Numbered from the stretch's first letter, positions 24,147 through 33,114 are shown. The stretch: 42,540 bases of DNA from Aggregatilineales bacterium (GCA_029976025.1 JARKNX010000210.1:1-42540), one strand, 5' to 3'. Made by a program: numbers and translations. Notes: generated from the sequence alone by a model not told the origin.

Positions 24147-25079
24147 TCACTCCGGCGGCGAAATGTCGAAGGACACGTTGAGCGTGATGGTGCCGGTTGA
24201 CGCCTGGTTGTTGCCATCCAGCACGCGGAAGGTGAAGCTGTCCGCCCCGGTGAAGCCGGCCGACGGCGTGTAGACCCAGGCCACCCCGGCCCCGGTCAGC
24301 CGGCCGTGCTCCGGCTGCATCACCCGATCCACCGTATACGGCGGTACGCCGCCCTCCCAGGACAGCACAATTGAAGTCGGGGCGTCGGCCAGCGCTTCAA
24401 TCACCTGATTGGCGGCGTGGACGCTCAGCGCCTCGCCATAAGTAGGTGTGATGGTCGGGAAGATGCCGGGCAGCGGAGTGGGCGGCGGCGGTGAGGCGGA
24501 ACAGTCGGCGACTATGATTTCATAGACCGGGGAGGTAGCCAGGTTGCCGGCGTAATCTTCCGCTGTGGCCCAGTACACGACAGTGCCCGGCCTGGGGAAC
24601 GGCCCCATATCCCCCGCGAATTCAGTGTAGCTTTCCTGCCGCAGCGGTATCCCCGGCACGCTGTCCAGACGCCCCTGATAATTCCATTTGAGCGAAACGG
24701 TCTTGATCGGGGATACGCTGGTCAGGAAGACCCGCACCCCGGTCGTCGCCGGGATACAGGCGTCATGGTAGCGGGCCACCACGACTGGCACGCTGACATT
24801 CACATACCTGATGACAATCGGGGGCGTTGTTGGCGTGGCCGTCGGGCGGGGTGTGCTGGTGAAGTGGGTGGCAGTCGGCAGGATGGGCGGGCGGGTCAGC
24901 ACCAGCGGCGTGATCGTGGGCGCGGCGGCGGTGGGCACGGCTGTATGGGCCAGCGTCGGCAGGACCATGAGGGTGGGGATTTCCGGTTCCGGCGCGCAAG
25001 ACGCCAGGAGCAGCAGGCCGGCCAGCAGGCCAGCGGCGATGCGGCCCTTCCTCCGGCCAGCCGCCCGATGCTCACGCAT
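24147..25079 (-). CDS. Lipoprotein with Thr/Pro linker and Ig/cadherin-like modules, 310 aa
   Basis: The signal ends in the lipobox LLLLASC, so it is a lipidated extracellular protein. A Thr/Pro-rich linker (residues about 35-90) leads to a beta-sandwich with PFPRPGTVVYWATAEDYAG and a second module with AWVYTPSAGFTGADSFTFRV. Both modules match, in order, those of the propeller protein at 428-2587, so the two genes share an ancestor for this part. No enzymatic motif is visible. The ATG at 25079 lies inside the end of the upstream HTH gene (8-base overlap) with AAAGGAA seven bases before it, indicating translational coupling. Confidence 0.8.
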   Translation of the reverse strand: MREHRAAGRRKGRIAAGLLAGLLLLASCAPEPEIPTLMVLPTLAHTAVPTAAAPTITPLVLTRPPILPTATHFTSTPRPTATPTTPPIVIRYVNVSVPVVVARYHDACIPATTGVRVFLTSVSPIKTVSLKWNYQGRLDSVPGIPLRQESYTEFAGDMGPFPRPGTVVYWATAEDYAGNLATSPVYEIIVADCSASPPPPTPLPGIFPTITPTYGEALSVHAANQVIEALADAPTSIVLSWEGGVPPYTVDRVMQPEHGRLTGAGVAWVYTPSAGFTGADSFTFRVLDGNNQASTGTITLNVSFDISPPE

Positions 25080-25719
25080 GGTTGTGTTCCTTTCCCCCGG
25101 GGTCGTAAACCCTGACCAGGCCGAGCAGCATATCCTGGTTGAAGCTGCGCACCTGGCGGAGCATCCCGATCCATTCGCCGGGCGGGCGCGGGGTGGCGAC
25201 TTCCAGGATGTTCAGCGCCGCTTCCTGCAGGACATTGCTGAACGCGATGAAGCCCTGGATGGCCTCGGTCAGAGACAGGCCCTGCTGCCGCAGAAAGATG
25301 CCGTAGTCCTGCCCCAGAGCGAGGATCGGAGCGCCTCCCTCGCCGTCGGACGGGTCAACCAGATAGCGCTGGAGCGCCTCCAGCATTTGCCGCCCCTTGG
25401 CGCGCAAGGTCTGGCGGGTGGCCTCATCCATGCGGGTATACCACGACAGCCGGTTCAGATCGCCATCGCTGACGCGCAGGCGCACCTGGCCCAGGGCGTT
25501 CTGGACGAGCATCTGCACTTCGGCCGGGAGCGGCGTCTGGCGGATCTGCATCCAGTATTCCACATCGGAGCGGCGGAAGCGGCGATGACCGCCGGGGGTA
25601 CGGCGTACCTGAAGCTCGCCGCGATCGGCCCAGTTACGAACCGTTGCCGGGTGCACCCCCAGAATCGCGGCGGCCTCGCTCAGGGTAATCCATGCGCTGT
25701 GCGGAACGTCGTCGCTCAT
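25072..25719 (-). CDS. HTH-type (MerR/excisionase-like) regulator with helical C-terminal domain, 215 aa
   Basis: Residues about 10-57 form a MerR/excisionase-like winged HTH (TLSEAAAILGVHPATVRNWA, then RRTPGGHRRFRRSDVEYW). The remaining 150 residues are mostly helical (QRYLVDPSDGEGG, LGQDYGIFLRQQGLSLTEAI) and resemble N-terminal sensor-like domains of RsbR or PucR-type proteins, though I cannot name the family. It is cotranscribed with the lipoprotein gene. An inverted repeat at 25749-25766 lies just downstream of its promoter -10, so autoregulation is likely. The ribosome binding site is weak, and the ATG at 25719 is the only reasonable start. Confidence 0.75.
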   Translation of the reverse strand: MSDDVPHSAWITLSEAAAILGVHPATVRNWADRGELQVRRTPGGHRRFRRSDVEYWMQIRQTPLPAEVQMLVQNALGQVRLRVSDGDLNRLSWYTRMDEATRQTLRAKGRQMLEALQRYLVDPSDGEGGAPILALGQDYGIFLRQQGLSLTEAIQGFIAFSNVLQEAALNILEVATPRPPGEWIGMLRQVRSFNQDMLLGLVRVYDPGGKEHNHA

Positions 25720-25748
25720 CGGCGGCCTGTGTCCCCCCTGAACACTGA

Positions 25749-25766
25749 GATAACGACCGGGTTATC
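25749..25766 (-). promoter_or_regulatory. Operator candidate GATAAC-N6-GTTATC
   Basis: A perfect 6-bp inverted repeat with a 6-base spacer lies at the expected transcription start of the HTH gene, 30 bases before its ATG. Position and symmetry fit an autorepressor site. Confidence 0.5.
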
Positions 25767-25769
25767 AGG

Positions 25770-25798
25770 ATTGTAGGCGGATTAGCCCCTCCCGGCAA
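25770..25798 (-). promoter_or_regulatory. Promoter of the HTH regulator-lipoprotein operon
   Basis: Minus strand TTGCCG (25798-25793), 17-base spacer, TACAAT (25775-25770). The operator candidate overlaps the +1 region. Confidence 0.6.
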
Positions 25799-25841
25799 GC
25801 CGCCTTTGAATGCCGGACGCCCCCGTTCCGCCAGGAGCGGC

Positions 25842-25847
25842 TACAAT
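25842..25847 (+). promoter_or_regulatory. -10 element of the TPR gene
   Basis: TACAAT within GCTACAAT, 43 bases before the ATG at 25891; the same string occurs before the Crp/Fnr-type gene. No clear -35. Confidence 0.35.
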
Positions 25848-25890
25848 AGAGGGCGTCTCGCCTGTATCTCTGCCAGGAAAGGACCTGTTC

Positions 25891-26421
25891 ATGCCCTTCC
25901 ACACCGGCGTGTTCGGCAACGGCACGATCTACCTGACCCCTCCGGCGCGCGTGCCCGATGGCACGCGGGCTTACGTGTACATCCTCGACCCGCACGAAGA
26001 CCCGATCTCGTTTTACCGGCGGCTGGTGCTGCTGGAGCCGCAGGATGCCCGGCTGTACAACCAGCTCGGGCTGGCCCAGTTGCAGGCGGGGCGGGTGGCG
26101 GACGCCGAAGCCTCGCTGGGCCGGGCGGTCCAGCTCGATTATGGCTTCGCCGAAGGGCATCTCAATCTGGGGCGCTGCTATGAGATGCAGGGGCAGCTCG
26201 ATTCAGCGGCGGCGGCGTACCGGGCGGCGGCCGAGCTGGACCCGGAACTGGCCGCCGCGCACCGCCAGCTTGTCGTGCTGCTGACCCGGCTGGGGCAGCC
26301 CGAGCATGCGCTGGCCGCCCTGACGACCGCCCTGGCGGCTGTCCCGGCGCTGCGGACATGGGCGGAGGAGGACGATGCGCTGGCCGCCCTGCGCGCCGGG
26401 CCGGGCTGGCCGGCGGCCTGA
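25891..26421 (+). CDS. Tetratricopeptide repeat protein, 176 aa
   Basis: After an N-terminal beta-like segment of about 45 residues (GNGTIYLTPPARVP), three to four TPR units follow: LYNQLGLAQLQAGRVADAEA, GHLNLGRCYEMQGQLDSAAA and AHRQLVVLLTRLGQPEHALA. TPR arrays mediate protein-protein contact; no catalytic domain is present and there is no signal peptide. ATG 25891 has AAGGA seven bases upstream, so I prefer it over ATG 25810. It is convergent with the MFS gene on its right, with a gap of only nine bases. Confidence 0.8.
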   Translation: MPFHTGVFGNGTIYLTPPARVPDGTRAYVYILDPHEDPISFYRRLVLLEPQDARLYNQLGLAQLQAGRVADAEASLGRAVQLDYGFAEGHLNLGRCYEMQGQLDSAAAAYRAAAELDPELAAAHRQLVVLLTRLGQPEHALAALTTALAAVPALRTWAEEDDALAALRAGPGWPAA

Positions 26422-26430
26422 GCGGGCGCG

Positions 26431-27750
26431 CTACACGGCGGGGGAGCAGCTCTCGATCTCGTCCGGCACGAGTGCCCTCCTGACGGGTTCCTGCACATGG
26501 CGCGTCACCACAAAAAAGGCGCAGGCCATCATGATCAGGGCCGCTATGAAGACCGCCTGGTAACCCATCGTCTGGACGATCAGGCCGCCGATAACCGGCG
26601 CGAACAGCAGGCTGAAGGCGGCCATAGTGTTGAACAGCCCCGTATATATCGGGAGCTGGTCCGGCGTGGCGTACATGATGACCCAGTTCAGGTAGCCGTT
26701 GAACAGGTTGCTGAAGGCCATCCCGGAGGCAAAGAAGCCCAGATACAGCGGGACCGGCCCCAGGTTCCCGGCGAGCAGCGCGCTGACCGGCAGCAGCGCC
26801 GCCGTAAGAATGGCCAGCCGGACATACAGCAGATTGTGCCGGTTCCCCATCCAGGCGTACAACAGCGCCCCGACAATATTGCCGATAACCTGCATCAGCA
26901 GCAGATTGCCGACAGCCACGCCGCTGGACAGCCCCAGCACCTGGGTGGCGAACCCGATATAAAACGGCGAAGCCATGATAAACAGGCTGGAAAATATCCG
27001 GGTGATGATCATGGCGCGGTAGGATTTATCCTGCCGCAGGACAGTCCCGAGCTGCGATATAAAAACGCGAAACGGCGGCGATATCTGCACCGCCTTGCCG
27101 CCGGGCAGCTCCTTCACAAACAGGAACGGCACGATGGAAAGCACGAACAGGAGGCCGGCCACGGCGAAGATCAGGGCGTAATTATTGGGGTAGATTTCCT
27201 CGTGGGCGATGATCTGCCCGGTCAGCGGGGCCACCCCCAGCATGATCATGCCAGAAACGGCCACCGTCAGCCCCAGCGCCAGCGCGCGCCGGCGGTTATC
27301 CAGGCTGCTGGCGGCCAGGTCCACCCAGGGCACGCCGACGATGCCATCGCCGACCGCCGCCACGCCGTAGCAGATGAAGAACGCCAGCAGGATGATCTCC
27401 GGCCTGTCCGCGCCGAAGACCATCAGCAGCACGGCGAACGTTAGCATCGCAAAGCGCACCGGGATATTGGGGCCGACAAACCACCACTTCTTGTGGTTGA
27501 CCCGGACCAGCAGGCGCGCCATGAATAACTGCGGCACCATCCAGCCGAACTCAAACATGCTGCTGGTCATGCCGATCAGAATCTCGGATGAAGTCAGCGT
27601 GCGGATGAAGTCCGGGATGACGGTCGTAGGGCTGATGATGATCATCCCCAGCGTGAACAGCAGGGAATCGGCCAGGAACAGCGGAAAGTTATGGCGGTAT
27701 GCGCGCTCGCGCTGCGCCGGGGATAGCGCCTGCTGGGGGGATTCGGTCAT
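26431..27750 (-). CDS. Major facilitator superfamily transporter, 439 aa
   Basis: A membrane carrier with about twelve hydrophobic helices and a central cytoplasmic loop (residues about 215-245). The N-terminal half contains LADSLLFTLGMIIISPTTVI and DNRRRALALGLTVAVSG. I start at ATG 27750, four to five bases after GAGGAG, rather than the upstream frame start. It has its own good promoter and is divergent from a LacI-family regulator gene, a common layout for sugar transporters. The substrate is not known, but control by the LacI protein and a sugar substrate are reasonable inferences. All helices appear intact. Confidence 0.88.
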   Translation of the reverse strand: MTESPQQALSPAQRERAYRHNFPLFLADSLLFTLGMIIISPTTVIPDFIRTLTSSEILIGMTSSMFEFGWMVPQLFMARLLVRVNHKKWWFVGPNIPVRFAMLTFAVLLMVFGADRPEIILLAFFICYGVAAVGDGIVGVPWVDLAASSLDNRRRALALGLTVAVSGMIMLGVAPLTGQIIAHEEIYPNNYALIFAVAGLLFVLSIVPFLFVKELPGGKAVQISPPFRVFISQLGTVLRQDKSYRAMIITRIFSSLFIMASPFYIGFATQVLGLSSGVAVGNLLLMQVIGNIVGALLYAWMGNRHNLLYVRLAILTAALLPVSALLAGNLGPVPLYLGFFASGMAFSNLFNGYLNWVIMYATPDQLPIYTGLFNTMAAFSLLFAPVIGGLIVQTMGYQAVFIAALIMMACAFFVVTRHVQEPVRRALVPDEIESCSPAV

Positions 27751-27786
27751 GATTCTCCTCGATATCTGCAATCAGGGAACAGGCTA

Positions 27787-27815
27787 ATTCTACGGGAGAT
27801 ATGCCGCGCTGTCCA
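27787..27815 (-). promoter_or_regulatory. Promoter of the MFS gene
   Basis: Minus strand TGGACA (27815-27810; 5/6), 17-base spacer, TAGAAT (27792-27787; 5/6), about 40 bases before the ATG. Confidence 0.6.
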
Positions 27816-27966
27816 CATAGTCCTGATGGCGGCGGGGAACAGGGCGCGGAGAGCGGGCAGCAGAGAGGGCAAAGAGGGCGAATCGGGGCGAGATCGCTCT
27901 GCGTCCGCCGCGCCCCCCATTTTGCCCTGCCGCCTCCCCCCACAGCCCGCCTTTCCCGGGTCTCGC

Positions 27967-27996
27967 TTGACAAAGTAAACGATTTCCGAATACACT
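27967..27996 (+). promoter_or_regulatory. Promoter of the LacI-family gene
   Basis: Perfect TTGACA (27967-27972), 18-base spacer, TACACT (27991-27996). Transcription would start near 28003, about 95 bases before the ATG. Confidence 0.75.
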
Positions 27997-28006
27997 ACGG
28001 ATGATC

Positions 28007-28020
28007 TGGGAGCGCTCTCA
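28007..28020 (+). promoter_or_regulatory. LacI-family operator TGGGAGCGCTCTCA
   Basis: A 14-base palindrome with one mismatch, centred on the CG typical of LacI-family sites, lying at the start of the transcript. It closely resembles the TGGGAGCGCTCCCA site bound by CelR-type regulators in actinobacteria (recalled). It implies autorepression relieved by a sugar. Confidence 0.65.
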
Positions 28021-28096
28021 GATTTGCCGGCCAGCTATACCCGCCGGCCCGGCGCGCGCCGCTCCTGAAGATTGTATCGACGGTGGACGGAACGTT

Positions 28097-29113
28097 ATGA
28101 ATCTTGAAGATATCGCCAGGCGGGCCGGCGTCTCCCGCTCGACTGTCTCCCGCGTGATCAACAACGAGCCTTACGTCAACTCCAAGACGCGGGAGCGCGT
28201 GCTGGCTATTGTCGAGGCGGAAGGCTTCACGCCCAACCCGGCGGCGCGGATGCTGGTCACCCAGCGGGCGCAGGTGATCGGCGTCGCCATCCCGCGCACC
28301 CTCACCAGCGTCTTTGAGGCTACCGACTACTTCCCCGCCCTGCTGCAAGGAGTCTCCGACGGCGCTCAGGAGCGCGACTACGCCACGCTGCTCTGGCTGG
28401 GTCACTCCGACCAGGATCGGGATCGCTTCTACGGGCGTATCCTGCGCAACCGCCTGATGGACGGGCTGATCATCGCTTCGGCGACCAGCGACCTGCTCCT
28501 CAACCCGCGCCTGCTCAACACCGGCGCCATCGTCGTGACGGTGGAGCGCCCGCTGGCTTACGCCGACCGCGTCAGTTATGTGACGGTGGACAACATCAAA
28601 GCGGCGGAGGATGCGGTCAACCACCTGCTCAATCTGGGCCGGCGGCGCATCGGCCACATCACCGGCGCCATGGACAATCCCGACGCTCAGGACCGCCTGG
28701 CCGGCTTTCAGGGGGCCTTGCAGCAGGTCGGACTGTTCAACCCCGATCTGGTGGCGGAGGGGATGTTCACCACACAGTCGGGGTATCTGGGCATGATGCA
28801 AATCCTCAAGCGGGGGCCGGTGGACGCGGTCTTCGCCGCCAGCGACTCGATGGCCTTCGGGGCGCTGCAAGCCCTGCGGGAGGCGCACCTGCGCGTGCCA
28901 CAGGATGTCGCTCTGGTCGGCTTTGACGACCTGCCGCATGCCTCCGAAGCCACCCCCCGCCTGACCACCATCCGCCAGCCGATCCAGCAAAAAGGCTACC
29001 TGGCGACGCGGCTGCTGCTCGACCTGATTGAGGGGAAGCTGGAAGGCCCGCAGCAGATCATCCTGCCCACTCAGCTCGTGATCCGCGAATCGACCGGCTT
29101 CGACGTGCTGTGA
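28097..29113 (+). CDS. LacI/GalR-family transcriptional regulator, 338 aa
   Basis: The N-terminal HTH reads NLEDIARRAGVSRSTVSRVI followed by the hinge segment NPAARMLVTQRAQVIGVAIP. The rest is a periplasmic-binding-protein-like effector domain (VDAVFAASDSMAFGALQALR, VGFDDLPHASEATPRLTTIR). It should repress sugar-use genes until a sugar or sugar phosphate binds. The start at 28097 begins the family's typical N-terminus; longer frames include the operator and are unlikely. It is divergent from an MFS transporter and has its own operator at 28007-28020. Effector and regulon beyond this are unknown; the GH32 gene 5 kb away is a possible member. Confidence 0.93.
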   Translation: MNLEDIARRAGVSRSTVSRVINNEPYVNSKTRERVLAIVEAEGFTPNPAARMLVTQRAQVIGVAIPRTLTSVFEATDYFPALLQGVSDGAQERDYATLLWLGHSDQDRDRFYGRILRNRLMDGLIIASATSDLLLNPRLLNTGAIVVTVERPLAYADRVSYVTVDNIKAAEDAVNHLLNLGRRRIGHITGAMDNPDAQDRLAGFQGALQQVGLFNPDLVAEGMFTTQSGYLGMMQILKRGPVDAVFAASDSMAFGALQALREAHLRVPQDVALVGFDDLPHASEATPRLTTIRQPIQQKGYLATRLLLDLIEGKLEGPQQIILPTQLVIRESTGFDVL

Positions 29114-29259
29114 GGCCGGCGCGGGCGTGCAGCCGGATATCCGATCATGGTCCGCCTCTCGTTTTCCCATCCCCTAACGCTTTCAGACCGAATGGACTAG
29201 AATCCGGCTATATCTGGCGAAGGGGGTAGTTCCGGGCTGTCGGGAGAAAGGGTCGGGAT

Positions 29260-31038
29260 ATGGATAGAAGGAAGCGCTTCTGGATCGCCCTTTTTGTGCT
29301 TGTGCTGGCGGGGGTGTCGGCCCCGGCGCAGCCGGCCCGCGGCCAGGAAGGCGTGTGCGATAACGCCCCTCAGCCGCGCCTGAGCATCGGCGGCTGGGCG
29401 GTCGTGACGGACGTGGTCACAGGCACGGCGGCGGGCGGGCTGCGCACCCGCGATCAGCCGCGCACGACGGCGACGGAGATCGCCCTGCTGCCCGCCGGCG
29501 CACTTGTGCGGGTGCTGGACGGCCCGGCCTGCAACGATGGCTTCCGCTGGTGGTATCTCTATATTGTGCAGGACGATCTGGAGGGCTGGTCCGCTGAGGG
29601 CTGGGCGGATCAGTACTATCTCGCGCCGGCCGCTGCGCCGCCGCCGACGCCCCCCGGCGGGGCGGCCCTGCCGACTCTCTCCCCCGTGCCGGTCATTATA
29701 CCGGCCAACCTGACCCCGCTCGCCCCGACGCCGATCGCCGCGCCGGGCATGGCCACCGGCAACGAGTGCCCCGACGATCCGGCGCCCAGTTACCTGCGGC
29801 CCGGCGCGGCGGCCCGCGTGGCCGACCAGACCCGCCCGATCCGGCTGCGCCCGGAGCCTGCGGTGAGCAGCATCATCATGCGGCTGGTGTACCAGGACGC
29901 CGTGGTGATGATCAGCGGGAACAATGTGTGCGCCGACGGCTATCGCTGGTGGCCGGTCGATATCGGCGGGCAGCCGGGCTGGACAGTGGAGGCGGCCAAC
30001 GGGCGCTACCTGCTGATCGACCCGGCCAACCCGCCGCCGAGCGTGAACTTCGCCGGCGGCCTGTCGCCGATCCCGCCGTCGCCGGAGCCGTTGCCGCTGC
30101 CCCCCGGCGCGACTGCCTTCCCCACGCCCCGCCCGACGGCGGCGCCCGCCGTCCCCCGACATGTCGCGTACACGCCGGATGGCGCGCGGCTGGTCGTCGG
30201 CTCCGGGGATGGCCTGCGCCTGTATGATGCGGCCACCCTGGCCCCGCAGGGATCGCTGGCCGTCGGGCCGGTGATCGACCTGGTCCTGCTGGACGGCGCG
30301 CTGCACGCCGTCGCCTGGGCGCCGGAGGGCATCCGTCTGGTGGACGCCGTCACCGGCGCGATTCGTACGGTGCTCACCCGCGCGCCGTATGACCCGGCCT
30401 GGGCCGCCGCCGCGCCGGACGGCCAGTGGCTGATCCTCGGCCCGACCTCCGATGGCGCGACGGCCACCCTGTGGAACCTCAATTCCGCCGCCCCGCCGGA
30501 GATCGCGCCGTACTGGTGGCCGGGCTGGGGCGTGGTCAGCGCGTCCTTCAGCCCGGACAGCGCGTCCGTCCTGATCAACGACATCGTCTACCTGCGAAGC
30601 TGCCAGATGATGGGGGCGGCCTGCCAGTTCGATCTCATCCGGATGGACTTCATCGCTTCCGGCTTCTTCGGCGATACGGACTGGTCCGGCGACGGGGCGG
30701 TTATGGGCGGCTTCAGCGACCGCTTCTGGCAGTGGGACGGCAACCCGCTCGGCATCGGCCTGACGGTGCGCACGACGCTGGATCCTTCCGACCCGCGCCG
30801 GGTCGCCCTGAACCATGACGGCACGCGCGGGGCCGTGGCCTCCCGCCGCCTGATGGAGCTGTGGAATCTCCAGCCCGGGGCCTACAACGTGGACCGCGTC
30901 GTGGAGCTCCCTGACATGGTAGGCGACCTGGCCTTCCGGCCGGCCCCGGCGGAGCCGCCGATCCTGGCCGCTGTAGTGGGGACCAGCGTCCTGCTTTACG
31001 ACGGCGTCAGCGGCGCCGCAATCGCCCAGGTGGAATGA
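29260..31038 (+). CDS. Exported protein with two SH3b-like domains and a WD40-like propeller, 592 aa
   Basis: An N-terminal signal (FWIALFVLVLAGVSAPAQPA) is followed by two bacterial SH3-type domains: residues about 45-123 (LRTRDQPRTTATEIALLPAG ... WYLYIVQ) and about 185-255 (IRLRPEPAVSSIIMRLVYQD ... GYRWWPVDI). Each contains a paired Cys and a WW. A Pro-rich linker leads to a beta-propeller-like C-terminal half with weak WD repeats (VAYTPDGARLVVGSGDGLRL). SH3b domains often bind cell wall or surface glycans. No enzyme motif is visible. The ATG at 29260 follows GGGAGAAAGGG. The stop overlaps the next gene's ATG (ATGA), so the two are coupled. Confidence 0.85.
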   Translation: MDRRKRFWIALFVLVLAGVSAPAQPARGQEGVCDNAPQPRLSIGGWAVVTDVVTGTAAGGLRTRDQPRTTATEIALLPAGALVRVLDGPACNDGFRWWYLYIVQDDLEGWSAEGWADQYYLAPAAAPPPTPPGGAALPTLSPVPVIIPANLTPLAPTPIAAPGMATGNECPDDPAPSYLRPGAAARVADQTRPIRLRPEPAVSSIIMRLVYQDAVVMISGNNVCADGYRWWPVDIGGQPGWTVEAANGRYLLIDPANPPPSVNFAGGLSPIPPSPEPLPLPPGATAFPTPRPTAAPAVPRHVAYTPDGARLVVGSGDGLRLYDAATLAPQGSLAVGPVIDLVLLDGALHAVAWAPEGIRLVDAVTGAIRTVLTRAPYDPAWAAAAPDGQWLILGPTSDGATATLWNLNSAAPPEIAPYWWPGWGVVSASFSPDSASVLINDIVYLRSCQMMGAACQFDLIRMDFIASGFFGDTDWSGDGAVMGGFSDRFWQWDGNPLGIGLTVRTTLDPSDPRRVALNHDGTRGAVASRRLMELWNLQPGAYNVDRVVELPDMVGDLAFRPAPAEPPILAAVVGTSVLLYDGVSGAAIAQVE

Positions 31039-31811
31039 TGATCGGGCAGCCCTTCGACCGCGAGACGCTGGTCCGCCTGGCCGATTCAGTCGGCGAGCGG
31101 CAGGGGTGGAGTTTCGCCAGGGTGCGGGCAGCGCGCGACCCGGTCCCCTGGCATTACGGCGAGATCGTCCGCCGCTACCTGACGCCCGCCGCCAGCGTGC
31201 TCGATATCGGGACTGGCGGCGGCGAGAAGTTCCTCAGCCTGGCCCCGTACTTCCGGCTTGGCGTGGGAGTCGATGCCGACCCGCGCATGGTGGAGGTAGC
31301 CCGCCGCGCCCTGACGCCGACGCTGGCGGAGAAAGTGGCCTTCGAGCAGATGCCAGCGGACGCCCTGAACCTCCCGGACGATTCGTTCGATATCGTGCTC
31401 AACCGCCACGCTCCGATCAGCCCGGAAGAAGTCATGCGCGTGCTCCGGCCGGGCGGCGTCTTCGTCACCCAGCAGGTCGGCCCGCGCAGCGCCCACAACG
31501 TGATCGCGGTCTTTGGCTGCACCTCCGGCGGGCAGTACCGGGCGCAGCCCGATCAGGCGCTCGACCGGGTGGCCGGCGTATTTGAAGCGGCGGGCTGCGC
31601 CGTCATCGCCCGCGCGGAATATGATGTGCCCTACTGGTTCAGCGATATCGCCTCCTTCGTGTTCTGGCTGAAGGCGGTGCCTATCCCGGAGGACTTCGAT
31701 ATACGCCGTCACTGGGAACATGTCGGGCAAATTCTGGCCGCCAGCACGACGCCACGCGGCATCCAGACCAATGAACAGCGCCTGCTCCTGATCGCACGCA
31801 AACCAGCGTAG
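31035..31811 (+). CDS. SAM-dependent methyltransferase (class I), 258 aa
   Basis: A Rossmann-type methyltransferase with motif I VLDIGTGGGEKF, an acidic residue in GVGVDADPRM that should bind the SAM ribose, and motif IV-like DSFDIVLNRHAP. It resembles UbiE/COQ5-type enzymes in the core, but the substrate is unknown. The start codon overlaps the stop of the exported protein by four bases and the MFS gene follows after 10 bases, so these genes form an operon with the CorA gene. No signal or membrane segment is present; it acts in the cytoplasm. Confidence 0.88.
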   Translation: MMIGQPFDRETLVRLADSVGERQGWSFARVRAARDPVPWHYGEIVRRYLTPAASVLDIGTGGGEKFLSLAPYFRLGVGVDADPRMVEVARRALTPTLAEKVAFEQMPADALNLPDDSFDIVLNRHAPISPEEVMRVLRPGGVFVTQQVGPRSAHNVIAVFGCTSGGQYRAQPDQALDRVAGVFEAAGCAVIARAEYDVPYWFSDIASFVFWLKAVPIPEDFDIRRHWEHVGQILAASTTPRGIQTNEQRLLLIARKPA

Positions 31812-31821
31812 AAAGAATCGA

Positions 31822-33114
31822 ATGAACGGCGCAACCTCAGTTCCGCGCAAGGGCGGCGGCCTCCTCGCCTGGCGCACCCTGCCGCGCAACGTATGGGTCA
31901 TCACCGCCACCAGCTTCCTGACCGATGTCTCCAGCGACATGCTCTTCACCCTGCTGCCGCTGTTCCTGGCTAACGTGCTGGGCGTCAGGCCGGCCACGAT
32001 CGGCCTGATCGAAGGCGCCGCCGAGACGACGGCCAGCCTGCTCAAGATATTCTCCGGCTATATCTCCGACCGGCTGCGCGCCCGCAAATGGCTGACAGTG
32101 GCCGGCTACGGCCTGTCGGCGGTGGTGAAGCCGCTGCTGTACGTGACGGTAACGTGGGCCGGCGTGCTGCTGGTGCGCGTTGCCGATCGCGTGGGCAAGG
32201 GCATCCGCGCTGCCCCGCGCGACGCGCTGGTAGCCGATAGCGTTGATGGGGATCGGCGCGGGCTGGCCTTCGGCCTGCACCGGGCGGGGGATACGTTCGG
32301 CGCGGCCCTGGGCATCCTGATCGCCCTCCTGATCGTGCTGGCTACCCAGGCGACGGCGACGGAACTGACCGAATCCACCTTTCAGGCCGTCGTGATAGCC
32401 AGCATCATCCCCGGCTTTCTGGCCGTCATCGTGATGGCCGCCCTGGCGCGGGATGTGCCGGTGACCGGCCAGCGGGAGGCCCCGCACCTGACCCTGCGCG
32501 GCTTCGACCGCCGCTTCTACTGGTTCCTGCTGGCGATCGTCGTCTTCACGCTGGGCAACTCGGCGGACGCTTTCCTCATCCTGCGGGCGCAGGAGCGCGG
32601 CCTGAGCACCGCCGGCGTGCTGGGCATGGTGCTGACCTTCAACCTGATCTACGCGCTGGTGTCCGGGCCGGCCGGGGCGCTCTCCGACCGGATCGGGCGA
32701 CACCGGCTGATCCTTGGCGGCTGGCTGGTTTACGGGCTGCTATACCTGGGCTTCGCCGCAGTCGGGGAGGCGTGGCAGATGTGGGTTTTGTTCGGCCTGT
32801 ACGGTATTTACTACGGCATCGTGGAGGGCGTCGCCCGCGCCCTGATCGCCGATCTGGTCGCGCCCGACCGGCGCGGCACAGCTTACGGAGTCTTCAATGC
32901 CGCCGTCGGCATCATGACCCTGCCGGCCAGTCTGGTCGCCGGCCTGCTATGGAGCGGCTTCGCTGGCTGGGCGGGCTTCGGGCCGAGCGCGCCGTTTCTG
33001 TTCGGGGCGGCCATGGCGCTGGCGGCGGTGATCATCTTCCTGTGGGGCGTGCGAATGCCCGCGCCCCGGCCAGGCGTGGCAGAAGGGATGAGCGATGAAG
33101 ATCACGGTATTTGA
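31822..33114 (+). CDS. Major facilitator superfamily transporter, 430 aa
   Basis: Twelve hydrophobic helices are visible. The N-terminal region has DVSSDMLFTLLPLFLANVLG, and a family-typical loop GYISDRLRARKW follows helix 2; a second one, GALSDRIGRHRLI, marks the second half. This type is often annotated as a drug or solute efflux carrier, but the substrate cannot be inferred. The gene lies 10 bases downstream of the methyltransferase and overlaps the start of the CorA gene by 20 bases, so it belongs to the same plus-strand operon. The ribosome binding site is weak. Confidence 0.88.
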   Translation: MNGATSVPRKGGGLLAWRTLPRNVWVITATSFLTDVSSDMLFTLLPLFLANVLGVRPATIGLIEGAAETTASLLKIFSGYISDRLRARKWLTVAGYGLSAVVKPLLYVTVTWAGVLLVRVADRVGKGIRAAPRDALVADSVDGDRRGLAFGLHRAGDTFGAALGILIALLIVLATQATATELTESTFQAVVIASIIPGFLAVIVMAALARDVPVTGQREAPHLTLRGFDRRFYWFLLAIVVFTLGNSADAFLILRAQERGLSTAGVLGMVLTFNLIYALVSGPAGALSDRIGRHRLILGGWLVYGLLYLGFAAVGEAWQMWVLFGLYGIYYGIVEGVARALIADLVAPDRRGTAYGVFNAAVGIMTLPASLVAGLLWSGFAGWAGFGPSAPFLFGAAMALAAVIIFLWGVRMPAPRPGVAEGMSDEDHGI

